Source of the DNA: Owenia fusiformis
Taxonomy: Eukaryota; Annelida; Polychaeta; Sabellida; Oweniidae
Length of the DNA: 64,000 nt
Direction: 5' to 3'
Assembly: GCA_903813345.2 (NCBI GenBank)
Contig: CAIIXF020000001.1
Location: 53,647,885-53,711,884, forward strand
Both the position numbers and the translations under genes were made by a program. This document shows positions 43,501-53,947 of this stretch, in pieces (position 1 is the stretch's first letter; each line of letters begins with the position of its first letter). The notes under the pieces are model-generated. The model was not told the DNA's origin. It was given only the letters and a program-made list of their open reading frames with translations, and did no database searches.

Positions 43501-46500
43501 ATGACAGACTTGAGGCAAGAGATAAGACAATTGTTCCCCAAGAGAGTCTCAGACCAGACAGAGTAGAAAGAACAGACTGACATTCAAGTCCTTATCAATT
43601 CTAGAATTATTATTGATTGTACATGTCAATTATCCGAATCTCTTTTGAAGTTGATTTGTATGTATTCGATTAACAAAATTACTGAATTATTGTAATGGGA
43701 AATTGTTTGTTGAAGATTTTTCATACTGTCTCGGACAATCTCATTGATGTACTTCCAAATTGTTGAATTTGATTTTCGTATTGGGTATTTCTATGTGTAA
43801 AAGAAATTAATTTCCTAAATTGTCCCAAGAAGGTAGGTATGTCAGGATCACTGTAACCGCTATTATCAGAGGACAGACCCTGGGTACTTAAGATTAACAA
43901 GTAAGAAATGTCAAGAATTAAATAACTTATAACAAATACAACGATGTCTTTTAAAGGTTACACTTTGTCTTTGAGAGATTAAGTTAGAAAATGAAATTTT
44001 TTGAATGTTTGGGGTGTGTATGTTTTATGTAGCCTAGTAACTTGAAGTATGTATTTTTCAGGGAATAATGTAACTTCATAGCAACTGCCAAAATACTCTT
44101 CACCTTGAAAGTGTGTTAATAGTTTGATAGATTAGCCTAAAGAATTGAAGACCTTTGATAGATATGTGTATCTAAGTACAAGCTCCATAATTGTTAAGAC
44201 CAAGGTGTATGAAAAATCATCCACAGCATAAGGAAAGAAAATCCCCAGCATCCCAAAAATCTAACATTCAAAGAAACACTGTCCAACACCCATAAAGTTC
44301 AGCCATCTGAGATCCTTATTAAATTGAGTTTCACTTATTGGATAAGTTTGTTTTTTTGGATAAGTTGATGCAGCATATGTTGGTCGTACCTTCATGGTGG
44401 CCCATGCTTGGAGGCAAGTGATATAACTACTATAATACCTGTCACTTTGAAAATGTTACTTCTCCCCGTTATGCAATTGCACCTACCCTCCCCAAAAGCC
44501 TGACTCCATTCACCTCTTGAATTAAGAAATGATTCCCTGATCTGTCCAATATCTATACTGTATAGTGTATACTCACTTTCATTCCACATTCATCTCCAAT
44601 TAAAAGGTGCATCATTTACATTTGAGATTGTTATGATTGTATAATCATCGAAACTGTAAAATCACCTTTATTGAGCAGAGGGTTGCGGAACTAGCTGATG
44701 TTGATTTAGGGTGCCCCTCTGGTATACCTGCAGTGTTATATCATGTGAAGTACTTTATTTGAAACACCACAGGAGGAATAATATTAGCTACTTTTTTCAT
44801 CTATTATTACAGCAAAACACTGTTTCAGATCTGATCCGACATCTCTCAATGATGATTTCAAAGAGAGTGATATCCACTATTTTAGATTTTAAGGATAGAA
44901 AAGGCAATATAAGGGTCAAGTTGCTCTCAATGATTGAGCTCTTCAATTGCTGATTGCATCCTTGGCTCTTATATGGCTCAAGGTGAGCTATTTCACACAA
45001 AGTGTTTTGTAATAAGGATAGCTTTCATTGGAGTTTATTATTCTTAAGAATGAGTTCTTTGGAGATCTTTCAATTTGTATTTTTAAAGGTTTTTGTTGTC
45101 TTTGGATATTGTAAAGTTTGTGAAGGGAAGATGGTTGGAGGCAAATTCACTCTGAAGATTAGTAGGTCAATGGACATTAGTTCTCTTCCTTTGTTCTGTG
45201 CTGACCTCACTAACAAAACAGACAAAGATTAATAGAAACCATCATTTTTGTAAAATGGTTATCATCAGCAAAAACCTGGCTTGAAGTTTGATAGATAACT
45301 GGTGCATGATGGATTGAATATTTAAAAGGAAGTTCATGTTTTTTCCCAATTAGGGGCATCTTTGAAAGTATTACCACTATAGGGATGGGGCTGACCATTG
45401 GCTCTGCTATACACCTCATGTATGTTTACTTCTCCAAGTCATGATCTTTCTGCAAAAATAACCAGATACTTCAAAAAAGTAATTAGTTTATCAGAAGTTT
45501 TTTTGTGTGTATGTAGTGTAAGCAAACTTGCAAGTTCATTTGGCCAGTATATACTATGTTAAGTGCTTTGCTACAACTTGTCAAGGTTCAGTTCTTTGTG
45601 GATCACTACAAAAATCAGTTTGTAGAATAAATGAGTATTTTATGGGGCTGTTAGTTGGAAGATATCCATTCATAGTTTTTTTCAAGTGCTGGTGTCCCTT
45701 CATAGAGTCTTAGTCTAGATTTGACACATTTTCTTTTTTTTTTGAATTTTTGGTGAAAAACACTTGAATTTTATTTCTATTTTGATTCAGCTAAGGACAT
45801 CATCCCTTATTTTCATGAATTATGTTATTGTAACTAAAATCAGCAAATGTTTTTCGACTCTTCTTTCACTTGTCCCAAACTTGGCCTTGGTGTTCTTTCC
45901 TCTATTTTACCACAATCAATTAAACACAATAATATCTGCCAAAAGATCTCGGTTAATTAGGACGTGATTTGTTTCTATGAGTAGAACTGGTTGATAGATT
46001 TATTATGAGAGTAAGTGTAAAGGAATAATTCGGCAATTTTTCAGTAGATTACCCAAAATAACTACGAATAGTGTCATCAGGTGCAAATGTTGATTCCAAC
46101 ATAGAAGCCTACACAAAGTGATTTATTTGCAATTCAGGAAGACATTCAAATAAAAGCAATTTATCTCTCTATGTTGCTGCATTTAGATAAAAGTCAGTGG
46201 TTTGTATATGGCCTAGTATCCTTTTGTTGGCTTTTTATGTGGAGGAATTTCTGCGTAAACGTTTTAATGATTTCCTCAAAGGTGTCTAGTGACTCATGTG
46301 ACAGAACCAGCGACAGGGGAACATCTCAGACAAAAGCAGACATGTGCCCAAATGCTTAATACATATCCATGCTTTATCCTATATGACACAATTAAATGCA
46401 TGGATTTACAAGAGAAATTTCGAGTATGAGAGACTCCAGGCTTGACTATATTTTTAGCAATGATTGGAATCTGATACTTTGTTCCACCTCCAGTTTTTTT

Positions 46501-46923
46501 AACAAATCATATCTTGATAACATCTTGTAACTGGATGTCAACAATTTTTTTAAAACATTGATTTATGTAAAATGGGTGTATAATATGCCTACGTATATCT
46601 ACTCTGCTTCTACTGTATGTTTTTATTGCATATGGTACAATTGATATAAAAAAATAACTAAATCAAAAATTGGTAAAAAATATCCTGAAAAATATATGGT
46701 TTGGTGGTGTTTTGGTTTGTTTTGCTGTTCTTATGAGTTATTTGTTATTTTGAGATTATCAATTGTAGATTATGAAAATGTTGACCTCTTATGAATTGTT
46801 TCATTTGTCTATTTACAGGGGAATGCAGTAACAGTGTATGTTTCAATGGAGGTAAATGTATGGGCGGCTACCCCCAGATCTGCTCCTGTCCCCCAGGCTT
46901 CCAGGGCCCCCGCTGTCAGTATG
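19366..46923 (+). CDS. Secreted EMI and EGF domain protein (partial, exons 1-4)
   Basis: Four exons join in frame (phases 2, 2 and 1) into 183 residues plus one base. Residues 1-30 are a signal peptide and 31-66 a Gln-rich linker. Residues 67-148 form an EMI domain with Cys 70, 84, 99, 106, 133, 134 and 146. Residues 150-183 form an EGF domain with Cys 151, 156, 162, 170, 172 and 181. EMI domains are protein-interaction modules of extracellular matrix and receptor proteins. EMI followed directly by EGF is the order in EGFL7/8 and at the N-terminus of MEGF10/11, PEAR1 and Draper. In EMILINs the EMI is followed by coiled coil instead. Without the C-terminus I cannot choose an orthologue, so no symbol is given. 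The protein probably acts outside the cell or as an ectodomain. The 3' exons are unresolved. Confidence 0.88.
21807..22479. mobile_element. GC-rich PIF/Harbinger-like MITE with perfect 27-bp TIRs
   Basis: The first 27 bases begin TGGCCTAGTCACATAGCCCG. They are the exact reverse complement of the last 27, which end GGGCTATGTGACTAGGCCA. The trinucleotide TAA flanks both sides (21804-21806, 22480-22482), a 3-bp duplication typical of PIF/Harbinger elements. The interior is far richer in G+C and CpG than the surrounding intron and is packed with CGGCCG, CATCGG and GAGCTC motifs in both orientations. Open frames inside it follow from the composition. No DDE transposase or Myb-like gene is present, so it is non-autonomous. 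The perfect ends suggest a recent insertion. Confidence 0.9.
22709..22873. mobile_element. TACAGTRAAACCTG-family MITE, copy A
   Basis: The left end is degraded (TTAGTGAACACCT) and the right end is ATGTTTCACTGTA. Internal blocks CTCTAAAAAGTGTTCCACTT, AAGTCAGTTGG and CTAGAGGTGTTCCACTT match copies at 36501-36659 and 53813-53947. Ends of the form CAGTRAAACC next to TA suggest a Tc1/mariner or pogo-type parent; this is inference. Confidence 0.65.
24991..25171. mobile_element. TACAGTRAAACCTG-family MITE, diverged copy
   Basis: The left end resembles CACAGTGAACC and the right end resembles CTGGTTTTACTACTGTG. The interior shares CAGAGAGGGTT, a block like AACATGNNAGTCAATNG, and TGGTTCTTTTAAAAAG with the larger member at 55985-56848. 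It is old and degraded and sits at the end of intron 1. Confidence 0.45.
25431..25568 (+). CDS. Exon 2: N-terminal half of the EMI domain
   Basis: The first base completes a serine codon after exon 1. The exon then encodes residues 67-111, including PNVCPYQEVELV, KPCVRAFTRLQKVW and the block around NWCVGYER. It supplies EMI cysteines 1 to 4 and the aromatic Trp residues typical of the domain. The donor AG/GTGAGC is consensus and leaves phase 2. The GC content rises sharply over the exon compared with the flanking introns. Confidence 0.93.
28076..28304. mobile_element. CAGGCCTG-ended MITE, copy 1
   Basis: The ends are CAGGCCTGTAGCCAGG and its reverse complement CCTGGCTACAGGCCTG. The 5-bp sequence CCAAT lies immediately outside both ends (28071-28075, 28305-28309) as a target duplication. 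A long G run meets a C run near the left end. A second copy lies at 29709-29888. No transposase is present and the superfamily is not assigned. Confidence 0.82.
28574..29234 (+). repeat. 31-bp minisatellite, about 21 copies
   Basis: The unit is ATGCTGAGGCCCATC followed by ATGTTGAGGCCCTACC, so it is a dimer of 15- and 16-bp half-units. Copies differ mainly at one site (CTACC or CTGCC). One unit near 29139 has lost a base. Near-identity of the copies implies recent expansion or homogenisation. The period is not a multiple of three, so it is not a coding repeat. Confidence 0.95.
29235..29310 (+). repeat. GAAGCTCTCTT dispersed repeat, diverged copy
   Basis: AGAGAGGCTAGTTGTAATTG followed by GATGAAGTTCTCTTTTAAAA directly abuts the minisatellite. 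It resembles the copies at 6666-6730, 14140-14225 and 56930-57000. Confidence 0.4.
29709..29888. mobile_element. CAGGCCTG-ended MITE, copy 2
   Basis: The right end is GGCTACAGGCCTG and the left end is the more degraded CAGGCCAGTATGTATCCAGG. ATAGA outside both ends forms a 5-bp duplication, agreeing with copy 1. The interior shares CATTCTGAGCATTTTTCAAG, and GTGAACC followed by a C-rich run, with copy 1. It lacks the long G/C runs of copy 1 and is about 50 bp shorter. Confidence 0.78.
33132..33241 (+). CDS. Exon 3: C-terminal half of the EMI domain
   Basis: The first base completes an Arg codon. The exon encodes residues 113-148, including THYYTTYTQQFERRYINKYR, then the double cysteine in RCCNGW and the final Cys of GQHGC. 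The CC-x-GW motif is the hallmark end of EMI domains. The donor C/GTAAGT is consensus and leaves phase 1. The exon follows the acceptor GTGTTTTCCAG. Confidence 0.94.
35753..36472 (+). repeat. 33-bp minisatellite, about 21-22 copies
   Basis: The unit combines ATTGCATGCCTCATTTATGT with TGCTAGTTATTGT. Some units carry a 3-bp ATT insertion, or variants such as TTTCTAG or TTTGTCTT. Because the period is a multiple of three, it leaves long open frames on both strands: MLLVIVLHASF on the plus strand, NINEACNTITS on the minus. It sits in an intron and has no start context or splice signals of a gene. Confidence 0.93.
36501..36659. mobile_element. TACAGTRAAACCTG-family MITE, copy B
   Basis: The ends are TACAGTAAACCCTG and CAGGTTTCACTGTA. 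Internal blocks GTTCCATTTATAGAGG, ATATTAAGTCAGTTGGGCTT and CTAGAGATGTTCCACTT match copy A (22709-22873). It begins about 30 bp after the 33-bp minisatellite ends. Confidence 0.78.
43431..43580 (+). other. Unusual polar open frame, no assigned function
   Basis: A 49-codon frame, bounded by TAA and TGA, reads in part GRLKPSHDRLEARDKT and SLRPDRVERTD. It is rich in Asp, Glu, Arg and Lys, unlike the Leu/Ile/Phe-heavy translations of the surrounding intron. No good splice acceptor adjoins it. It could be a fossil exon, a retrocopy fragment or chance. Confidence 0.2.
46819..46923 (+). CDS. Exon 4: EGF-like domain
   Basis: Two bases complete an Arg codon, then residues 150-183 form one EGF domain: ECSNSVCFNGGKC, the C-S-C pair, and PPGFQGPRCQY. 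Cysteine spacing is 4, 5, 7, 1 and 8, the canonical EGF pattern. There is no calcium-binding DxDE motif at its start. The exon is 105 nt, phase 1-1 and symmetrical, as expected for EGF modules that can be duplicated or skipped. The donor is G/GTGAGT. The local GC content is far above the flanks. Confidence 0.95.
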
Positions 46924-46994
46924 GTGAGTACAGTTATTATGTTCTTTTAGACATAGCCATGCATGTTCTGATGCCATGCATCTGGTGATCCCAA

Positions 46995-47250
46995 ATGAAT
47001 TGCCTCAAATTCCCCCAGGTATTGCCTCAAATTATTCAGGAGTTGCCCCAGATCTCCCCACAATTGCCTGAAATCACCTAAGAATTGCCTTAAATTATTT
47101 TAAGGATTGCGTCAGATTTCCCAAGCCTGAAATCTCTCAAGTATTGTCTCAAATTCCCTGAAGAATTGTCTCAAATTCCCCCAGGAATTGCCCAAGTCTC
47201 TCAAATTATCCAAGAATTGACTCAAATCCCCAAGAATTGCATCAAGTTGA
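46995..47250. repeat. Diverged tandem array, AATTGCCTCAAATTCCCCCA units
   Basis: Units resembling AATTGCCTCAAATTCCCCCA recur about ten times at 20-30 bp spacing with many changes. The array starts about 70 bp after the exon 4 donor. It is not coding. Confidence 0.7.
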
Positions 47251-48126
47251 GTACATGTATTGTCCCAGTAATCTACATTACATAGGCTAGGCCAATTTTA
47301 ACATTTCCTTACTCACAGTGCATTTTTGTATTTTCTAAGGTAGACCACACATTGATGAAATGGTGATTTGTATATGTTGTCAATTTAACCCCTGAATATT
47401 TTTGTTCAATTTTAATGATATATTTATTTTCTTATGGGTAGGCTGCTATTTATTGTCCAAAACAGTAGTTAGTTATGCAAAGAATAATTTATTTTGACAA
47501 AGCCTTGAGGTGATTTAAAAAAAACATTTGCCAGTGGCTGTCATAAATTATTCTTGCTCATGTAAAGCCAACAGAGGATTGTATTTTAATATTTTCATAT
47601 TGTAATTTGGCACCACAAAGTGATAAATCCCTTTTTTCATGCAGTTTCTCAATAATGTGAGCAGTAAATTTTGGTTTGCCCGTGTCTTTTCATATGTTTG
47701 GAGTTATAATATATAAGTAATGGAAATATTAAGTAGACTTTGTGAATAATTCAAGTTGAATCAAACAAAAAAGTTATATGTATGGAAAGTTTATCAAGGA
47801 AAAAGTTAGCTCTTTTTGAGCTTTGACAAATATGTACTTTGAATGAAAGTTTTTTTGTTGATTCTATTAATATGTGTTATGATTAGATTTCCGAATATGA
47901 AATGAATGACACTATCCAAATGCCTTCATCCTATGATTTAGAGAAGATGGAATACGTAATTTGCCAAATCTTGTAAGGAGCAGGTATTTTTAGGTTTCAT
48001 ACTTTTGCGGTTGTTTCTGAATGAAGATGATGAATGATTAGTCTGAAACTTACATCTCCCTGACATTTACTATAGCAAGAACTAGGCAGGTCTCTGGGTA
48101 CAAGGTGAGAATACACATCCTGTGGT

Positions 48127-48404
48127 CTACCAACTTAGCTTCTTTTCCTCAGAAAGGATATCATTTTGAGACAAGTCTTGAAAAGTACATTTTTCCTTGA
48201 AATCTTCAAACATTTCTGATATTAATGAAGTATTACCAGTCTTCTCCTCAAGAGGCTCAAGAAAATATGGAATTTTTTTAGGTTTAGATTTGAACGTCAT
48301 AGTTACCCATTTTCCATTTTCTCCCCATTCCACCTTCTTGATGCAAGTTTTCATTTTCCCACACCATAGGCTTTGTCTTGTTTTGGGGTTATAATGTACA
48401 TGTA
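48127..48404 (-). CDS. Possible coding fragment, unknown protein
   Basis: The minus strand is open for about 90 codons and reads in part HYNPKTRQSLWCGKMKTC, KKVEWGENGKWVTMTFKSKP and SEMFEDFKEKCTFQDLSQND. An internal ATG at 48354 would give 75 residues. The balanced, Lys/Glu/Asp-rich composition looks more like real protein than the surrounding sequence. I do not recognise the family. There is no signal peptide or obvious repeat. It may be a retrocopied or transposon-derived fragment in the intron, an exon of a minus-strand gene, or chance. Confidence 0.25.
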
Positions 48405-48754
48405 CTCAAGGTGTAACATGTGATCATTGTAAGGATCCTACTTATAACCTATATATCATTATAATGTCCTGTTATTGATACTTACATTTATGTTTCGCAT
48501 GTCAAGATACAGTTTTAAACCATGTGTCTGCAAATTATCATTCTATAAAATCACTCATATGATTTTGATTCATTGATAAAATAGACACACATTTTTCTTC
48601 TACTTGTTTTTGAAGTTGAAACTGTCTTACATCATATCTCATCATCCACCACAACCCTCAATGGGATATCATCAAAGGCTACCACCACTCCATTATCCTG
48701 ACCTGAGGTTGAAGAGAATATTGCTTTGGGAGATAGAGGACGCAAGCTATGCTC

Positions 48755-48915
48755 ATATAAACATGTGGTGACATATTGTTACAGTTTCCAACTTCATTTT
48801 GGACATTGTTCGGCAGTTAGTGTTCAGCAACTACTGTTCAGTGGTTGGTGGTCGGTATTTGTAACAAATTGCAGGTGGTGGCATTTTGCATGTTCATGCC
48901 TTGTATTATGTTTCT
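48755..48915 (+). repeat. GT-rich dispersed repeat, copy 3
   Basis: GTGGTGACATATTGTTACAG, then TTCGGCAGTTAGTGTTCAGC and TTTGTAACAAATTGCAGGTG, follow the same order as in the copies at 3775 and 17550. The TTGGTGGTCGG module is again locally repeated. Confidence 0.65.
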
Positions 48916-51900
48916 GTTCCTCAAATGTTGCCCATTTTGATATCTGATGGTGATATTTGACCAGGTTTGTACACCCAGTTGTGCACCTAGCATTTCACTG
49001 TTATGATCAATGACTATAAGCCACTCAACATTACCTCATAAAGTATAAGTACATAAGTATGGTCCTTATGAGTTAGGTCATAAGTCAAGGGCCATTGGAC
49101 TTTAAATAACATCTTTGAAGTGACTTTTTATCCAAGATGTTATCCACATGTGGAGCTTTCACTTCCCAGGTGCTGGTATATCATAGGTTAATAAGCAAGT
49201 CAACAGTCAATACTGTTTACTGCTATCATAAAGATATCCAAAAATATGTAGAAAAGAGAGACAATTCTAAGGGACATGATCATTGAGATCAGGTACAATC
49301 ATTTTAGAAGAGAAAGTCATGGTTTTAATGACTTATAGTTATGTATATTCTGATACACATTAGCCTTGGTACCACATTAGCAAGGTACTGTTAGAAGGCT
49401 CTCACGATGAGGTATCTAGGTTGTGTTGTGTTTTTAAGTGTTGCCATTTGTGTTTTCTCAATCACAGATGTATTTTGACCAGTTTATCAGTGATCCCTCC
49501 CATTAGAGTGTTACCACTTGGGTTATGTTTAGTTGCAATGTTCACATCAGTACCCTTGAGATGATATGTTCCCCAGACCAAGGGGATATCATATCAATAC
49601 GTGACCACTACACAAAGAGATCAAAAAACCTGTGATAAGCAATGGAGTTGAATACCAGCCCCTGGAGCATATTTGTGGCTATATCTGTCTGCAATATGGA
49701 CAATCTTAAGACATGTGATATGTTTTACGATAATGACCAGTAACTATTCATTTGAGGGTCTATGAAGGCCTGAAGTGTAATATTAACAGTGTGGATGATT
49801 GCTCTTTTATCAAGATACCTGACTTTATTCAGATTTGTGGTATACATTCCTTGCACCTGGAGGCGTGTGTGCTAGACTCAGCACTCTCTCTCAAAGAAAA
49901 TCCACCCTTAAGACATGCCCCACCACTTGACTTTCACTTTATGTAGCTTTAATATCTCAATATGATACTCATAATCATTTCATTTAACCTGCCTACCAGA
50001 TTTATGCATTTTCACGTTCTCAAGCTCATTATATTCATTCACTCAGAGAAGTTTACTGGCATTCCCCCTTGCAGAGATCAAGTGGGGCTATCTCTGACTC
50101 TTGTAAGAATCTATTTCAATGTACTGGAGAGGACACTGGATACTGGTCCATGGGACATTGTTTCAAATATTGGGCCTTCATCAGGATTCTATTGTCATTC
50201 TATATGGCCATCAAAATCAATTATAACACATGCTGACCAGTTAAATGACCATTAATTTAATGAGTTAAATTATCACCCAGAAGTTAGCAACATATTTCAT
50301 TCAAAGAATGCCACTGATTTCAATGCAGCTGATGCTATGTCTGGAAAAAGACGTGCAAATACTATGAATGAGTCATGAACGTGATTGATTTATCGGACAT
50401 TAGAATTGATCGTGTCGTCCCCCAGTCCTCCATGTGGGTCCAGGAAGCCTGCTATCTGAACTAAATGACTTTAGAATAATTGAATTATTTAGCCTTTATT
50501 CAGTTGTATTGTCTAGCATTGATAAATGTTCATTACAGAAAGTCAGTTTTATAGGCTGTTGTTGATGAAGTTGTCTTTCTTTAGATAGCACAGGGCCACC
50601 CAAATATAATCTCAACAGGCTAACATAGCTGGTTGTATACTGTTCAATAGCACCAATATGTATGATAATTCTATGAATACAATTTGCAAAGTGGATTCTC
50701 AACCTCCTGAGATCCTAGCAACAGTTTTTGAGATACCAGTTTATGTAGATGAAGCCCATGAGAAAAATAGAGAATGATTTTAAAAAACCAAAATGATTCT
50801 TATATGATTACTTCTTTTCTTAATAGAACTCTTAGAGAAAACATTATTCAATTTCATGATTTTATCGATAACTCGAAAAAAACAATGGTAAACGTTTTCA
50901 GTATGTTGGTTGATCAATGCAAACTTGCTTTATCAAAATATTTTGAATTTTTAGAGCCTTATAATGGTATTTCAGTCACATGTGTGAATGCCATCTAAGA
51001 GTAGAGGTTGATGTGGCTTGTCTAGGGTCAAGAGGTAATAGGCTGTCACTTACCGAACTCTATTGCCCTTTACTCTCATAAACACAATAATCATCCACTC
51101 AACAAAAAACATATGTGAGGCTTATGACAACCTCTTGAAATTGTGGCTCTTACATAGAACATATTGACAGCCTGTCAGTCACCAGCCATCAGTCATATAA
51201 CATTGCACTCAAAATAAGAAGAAATGTTATGCCGCTAATGAATCATATGAAGCACCATCACAAACCAGACGCATATATCAAAATGTTTAAGTCAGTGTAA
51301 CCAATTGAAAATATACCCGAGAAGCAACCCCTAAAGCCAATTGAAATATAAAAAATGTTGAAACCAATAAGCCCATTGATTTATTGAAATATTGTGCAAA
51401 AGATTGAGCAAAAAGAACTTCAAACACCATCATGAGGTTGATGATGTAGATAAACCTACCAGACATTAATAAGGTAGACTGGGTAATAAATTGTATCTTG
51501 TATATTGTGTTGTGACTTATGTCTTTTTTTAAAAAATGACTAGCTATACCTGCTCACTGATGAAAATGCAATTGAAAAAACTGATTAATATTCAATTTTG
51601 GTGCTAATTATACCATCAATTAGAGCCACGTCAGACATGTCATGCTCGAGCCTAGAGGTAGTTGTTAAAATTGACCATTGTTGACCTCTCCAAAGAAATG
51701 AAAAATGGTATATTGACCTTGCCTGGCCTTTTCAATCTTTGGTATTTTGACAAGGAAATCTCAATTAATGCATTTTTAAAGGTCTTTAAAGACTCAAAAT
51801 AGACAGATTTTCAATAAAGTGGTCTGTGATATACTTCTGGGTGCATATGGACTATGTCAGGCAATATGTAAATGTCAATAGTTAGGCTATTCATTGGGAT

Positions 51901-52362
51901 TTTAATGATCAGAAAATTGAGCTGAATTTGAATTTTGCCTTGAATCTTATTTTGTTTCATCTGTCTTTTTAAAACAGCAGCCATATTCATTATTCTTGTA
52001 CTCTACTCAGTTAACAGTTACTGAAACAAGAGGGAACAATTAAGTGTAATCTATTTTGTAAACTTAGCAATCAGGAAATTACTGTCATAAATAAAGCCAT
52101 TTCTACCAATTTTATTGTTGAAGTGAATCTGAGGATTGACCATGAATGACAAACTGAAAATGATGCAGGATTTATATGTGCATGATTTGGCTTTTTGCTA
52201 TTATATCTCACGTGAAATGGAGTTAGTAATTATGTCATCAGTCATTTTGGTATGACATTAAAAATATTGTACTGTCATTCTGAAGATGAACAAAAATCAT
52301 CATTTTTCAAATATGAGACCTCATTTGACAAATTACACAATTTCCAAATCATGAATCATGTG

Positions 52363-52490
52363 ATCCTGGGGTCCATTTTTGGAACTGTCGTAACTTACTA
52401 TTTGTTGCCAAGTCATTGTTCATTAAAAAGTAGACCATGGTTTTCTCGGAATCATAAGTTACGATCCTACCAAAGACAAACCCCTGGTTA
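52363..52490 (+). repeat. GTCGTAACTTA inverted-repeat element, copy 1
   Basis: The element runs from CCATTTTTGGAACTGTCGTA to CATAAGTTACGATCCTACC, so its arms GTCGTAACTTA and TAAGTTACGATC are near-complementary. Another copy lies on the opposite strand at about 55245-55355. Both give similar short open translations (FSRxHxLxSYQ), which is expected of repeat copies and not evidence of a gene. Confidence 0.6.
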
Positions 52491-53812
52491 AAGACATCAT
52501 TAGAATAACTCAATCATTATTAGACCAACCAATGTTTTAAGAACAATAAGAAATACCTCTGAAAGTATACAAGCCAAGTTCTTTATCTTAGAGATTGACA
52601 GGTATTAGACTTCAACAATCTGTAGTTATTGATTACTCTGGGAAAACATGGCATAATGACATCCCATGTCTTCGTTCCCAGCTTGTTTCTGTCATTACAG
52701 ATTTGATTAGACATGTTATATGTATTAATTAAATGACTCTCTATCTTGGGAAGTATACCATAGTATTGACCAGTGACCAATGGTATAAGCTTCCATTATT
52801 TCATTGGCAACTCTTTATGGTTAAGATCTAGATTTTCTATTGCAAAACAAAGTTATTTCATTTGCTTGCTAATGTAATAACTGGTTCATATATCAACCAA
52901 AATACTATAGATATATGGGATTCCCATAATTGGACATCCTTGAGACATTCATCCATTTGCATGGTTGCTATGGTGCAGGAACTATTGCCAAATTAGGAAT
53001 ATATTACTTTTATTACTCCATGAGAGGAAATAATGGATTACAGCATATGATTGCTTATTTTCAATTTCATTATGCCATTGGTCATCAATATTTGTATGAG
53101 ATTACATCACTGGATGAATAATATGGCATAATAACTAACTTAAATAATTACTCCCCATGCTTCAATTAATGGCTTAAGAAAGAACAATGGGCAACATTAG
53201 AAAACCACAAAATAACAGAAAGCCTTATAAACCATATAATTATCAAATTTTCTACTTTGAGCTTTTGTTACCCTGAACAATCAGTTTGTATCCGAATCTG
53301 TACATTTATTTATTTTGTACATAAAGAATAATCACAATTTTGTGTAAACATGGGTATTTCTGATATACTCCTGTCATTGGACAAAATAAATTGAGTGTAC
53401 ATCTATATACAAGCTATTGTTTGATAATAAAGTAGACTCTGTATCATGTTAAGTTTTAATTTTGATTTATTGTTGTTTACATATTTTATTCTAATCCTAG
53501 ATAGGTGTCAATATGGCCCACTTGAGAATGTTTTACTATCAAAATTGTTGCAGAATTATAAATTAAATTGAACAACATGCCACTGTTGAGATTGTATTAT
53601 AAGGTGAATGACGACTTTGAGAGATAAACTGTTCTGCATTAATGTTCCAATTAAAATAAACAATTTTTGAACTTTTTTCTTGGAAAGAAGAAAGCTTCTA
53701 TTTTGTGACACAAGTTTAAAAGTTAGTTACTTCCTGCTTTATTACATCACAGATTACATAAACAAGTAAATAGGATGCTATATTTTATCACTTCAACATT
53801 TTAAAAAATGTC

Positions 53813-53947
53813 TACAGTAAAACCTTTAGAACCTCTAAAAAGTGTTCCACTTGGAAGTTGGTCTTCGTAGTCTTGTCTTGGGAAAAGTGTTCTACTAACA
53901 TAGGTGTTCCACTTCTAGAAGTCTTCTCCTTTACAGGTTTCACTGTA
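53813..53947. mobile_element. TACAGTRAAACCTG-family MITE, copy C
   Basis: The ends are TACAGTAAAACCT and ACAGGTTTCACTGTA. The interior has CTCTAAAAAGTGTTCCACTT and GTGTTCCACTTCTAGAAG in common with copies A and B. It is slightly shorter than B. Confidence 0.75.

Larger units (their letters stand above)
33242..46818 (+). other. Intron 3 of the EMI-EGF gene
   Basis: About 13.6 kb from GTAAGT to the acceptor TTTGTCTATTTACAG. It contains a 33-bp minisatellite (35753-36472) directly followed by a TACAGTRAAACCTG-family MITE (36501-36659). An unusual polar open frame lies at 43431-43580. The rest is AT-rich with no supported gene. Confidence 0.85.

Noticed and set aside
51994-52031. Alternative terminal exon after TTTTTAAAACAG with a short hydrophobic tail
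   Set aside because: Only about 15 codons, and the candidate at 55596 has a better acceptor and longer frame.
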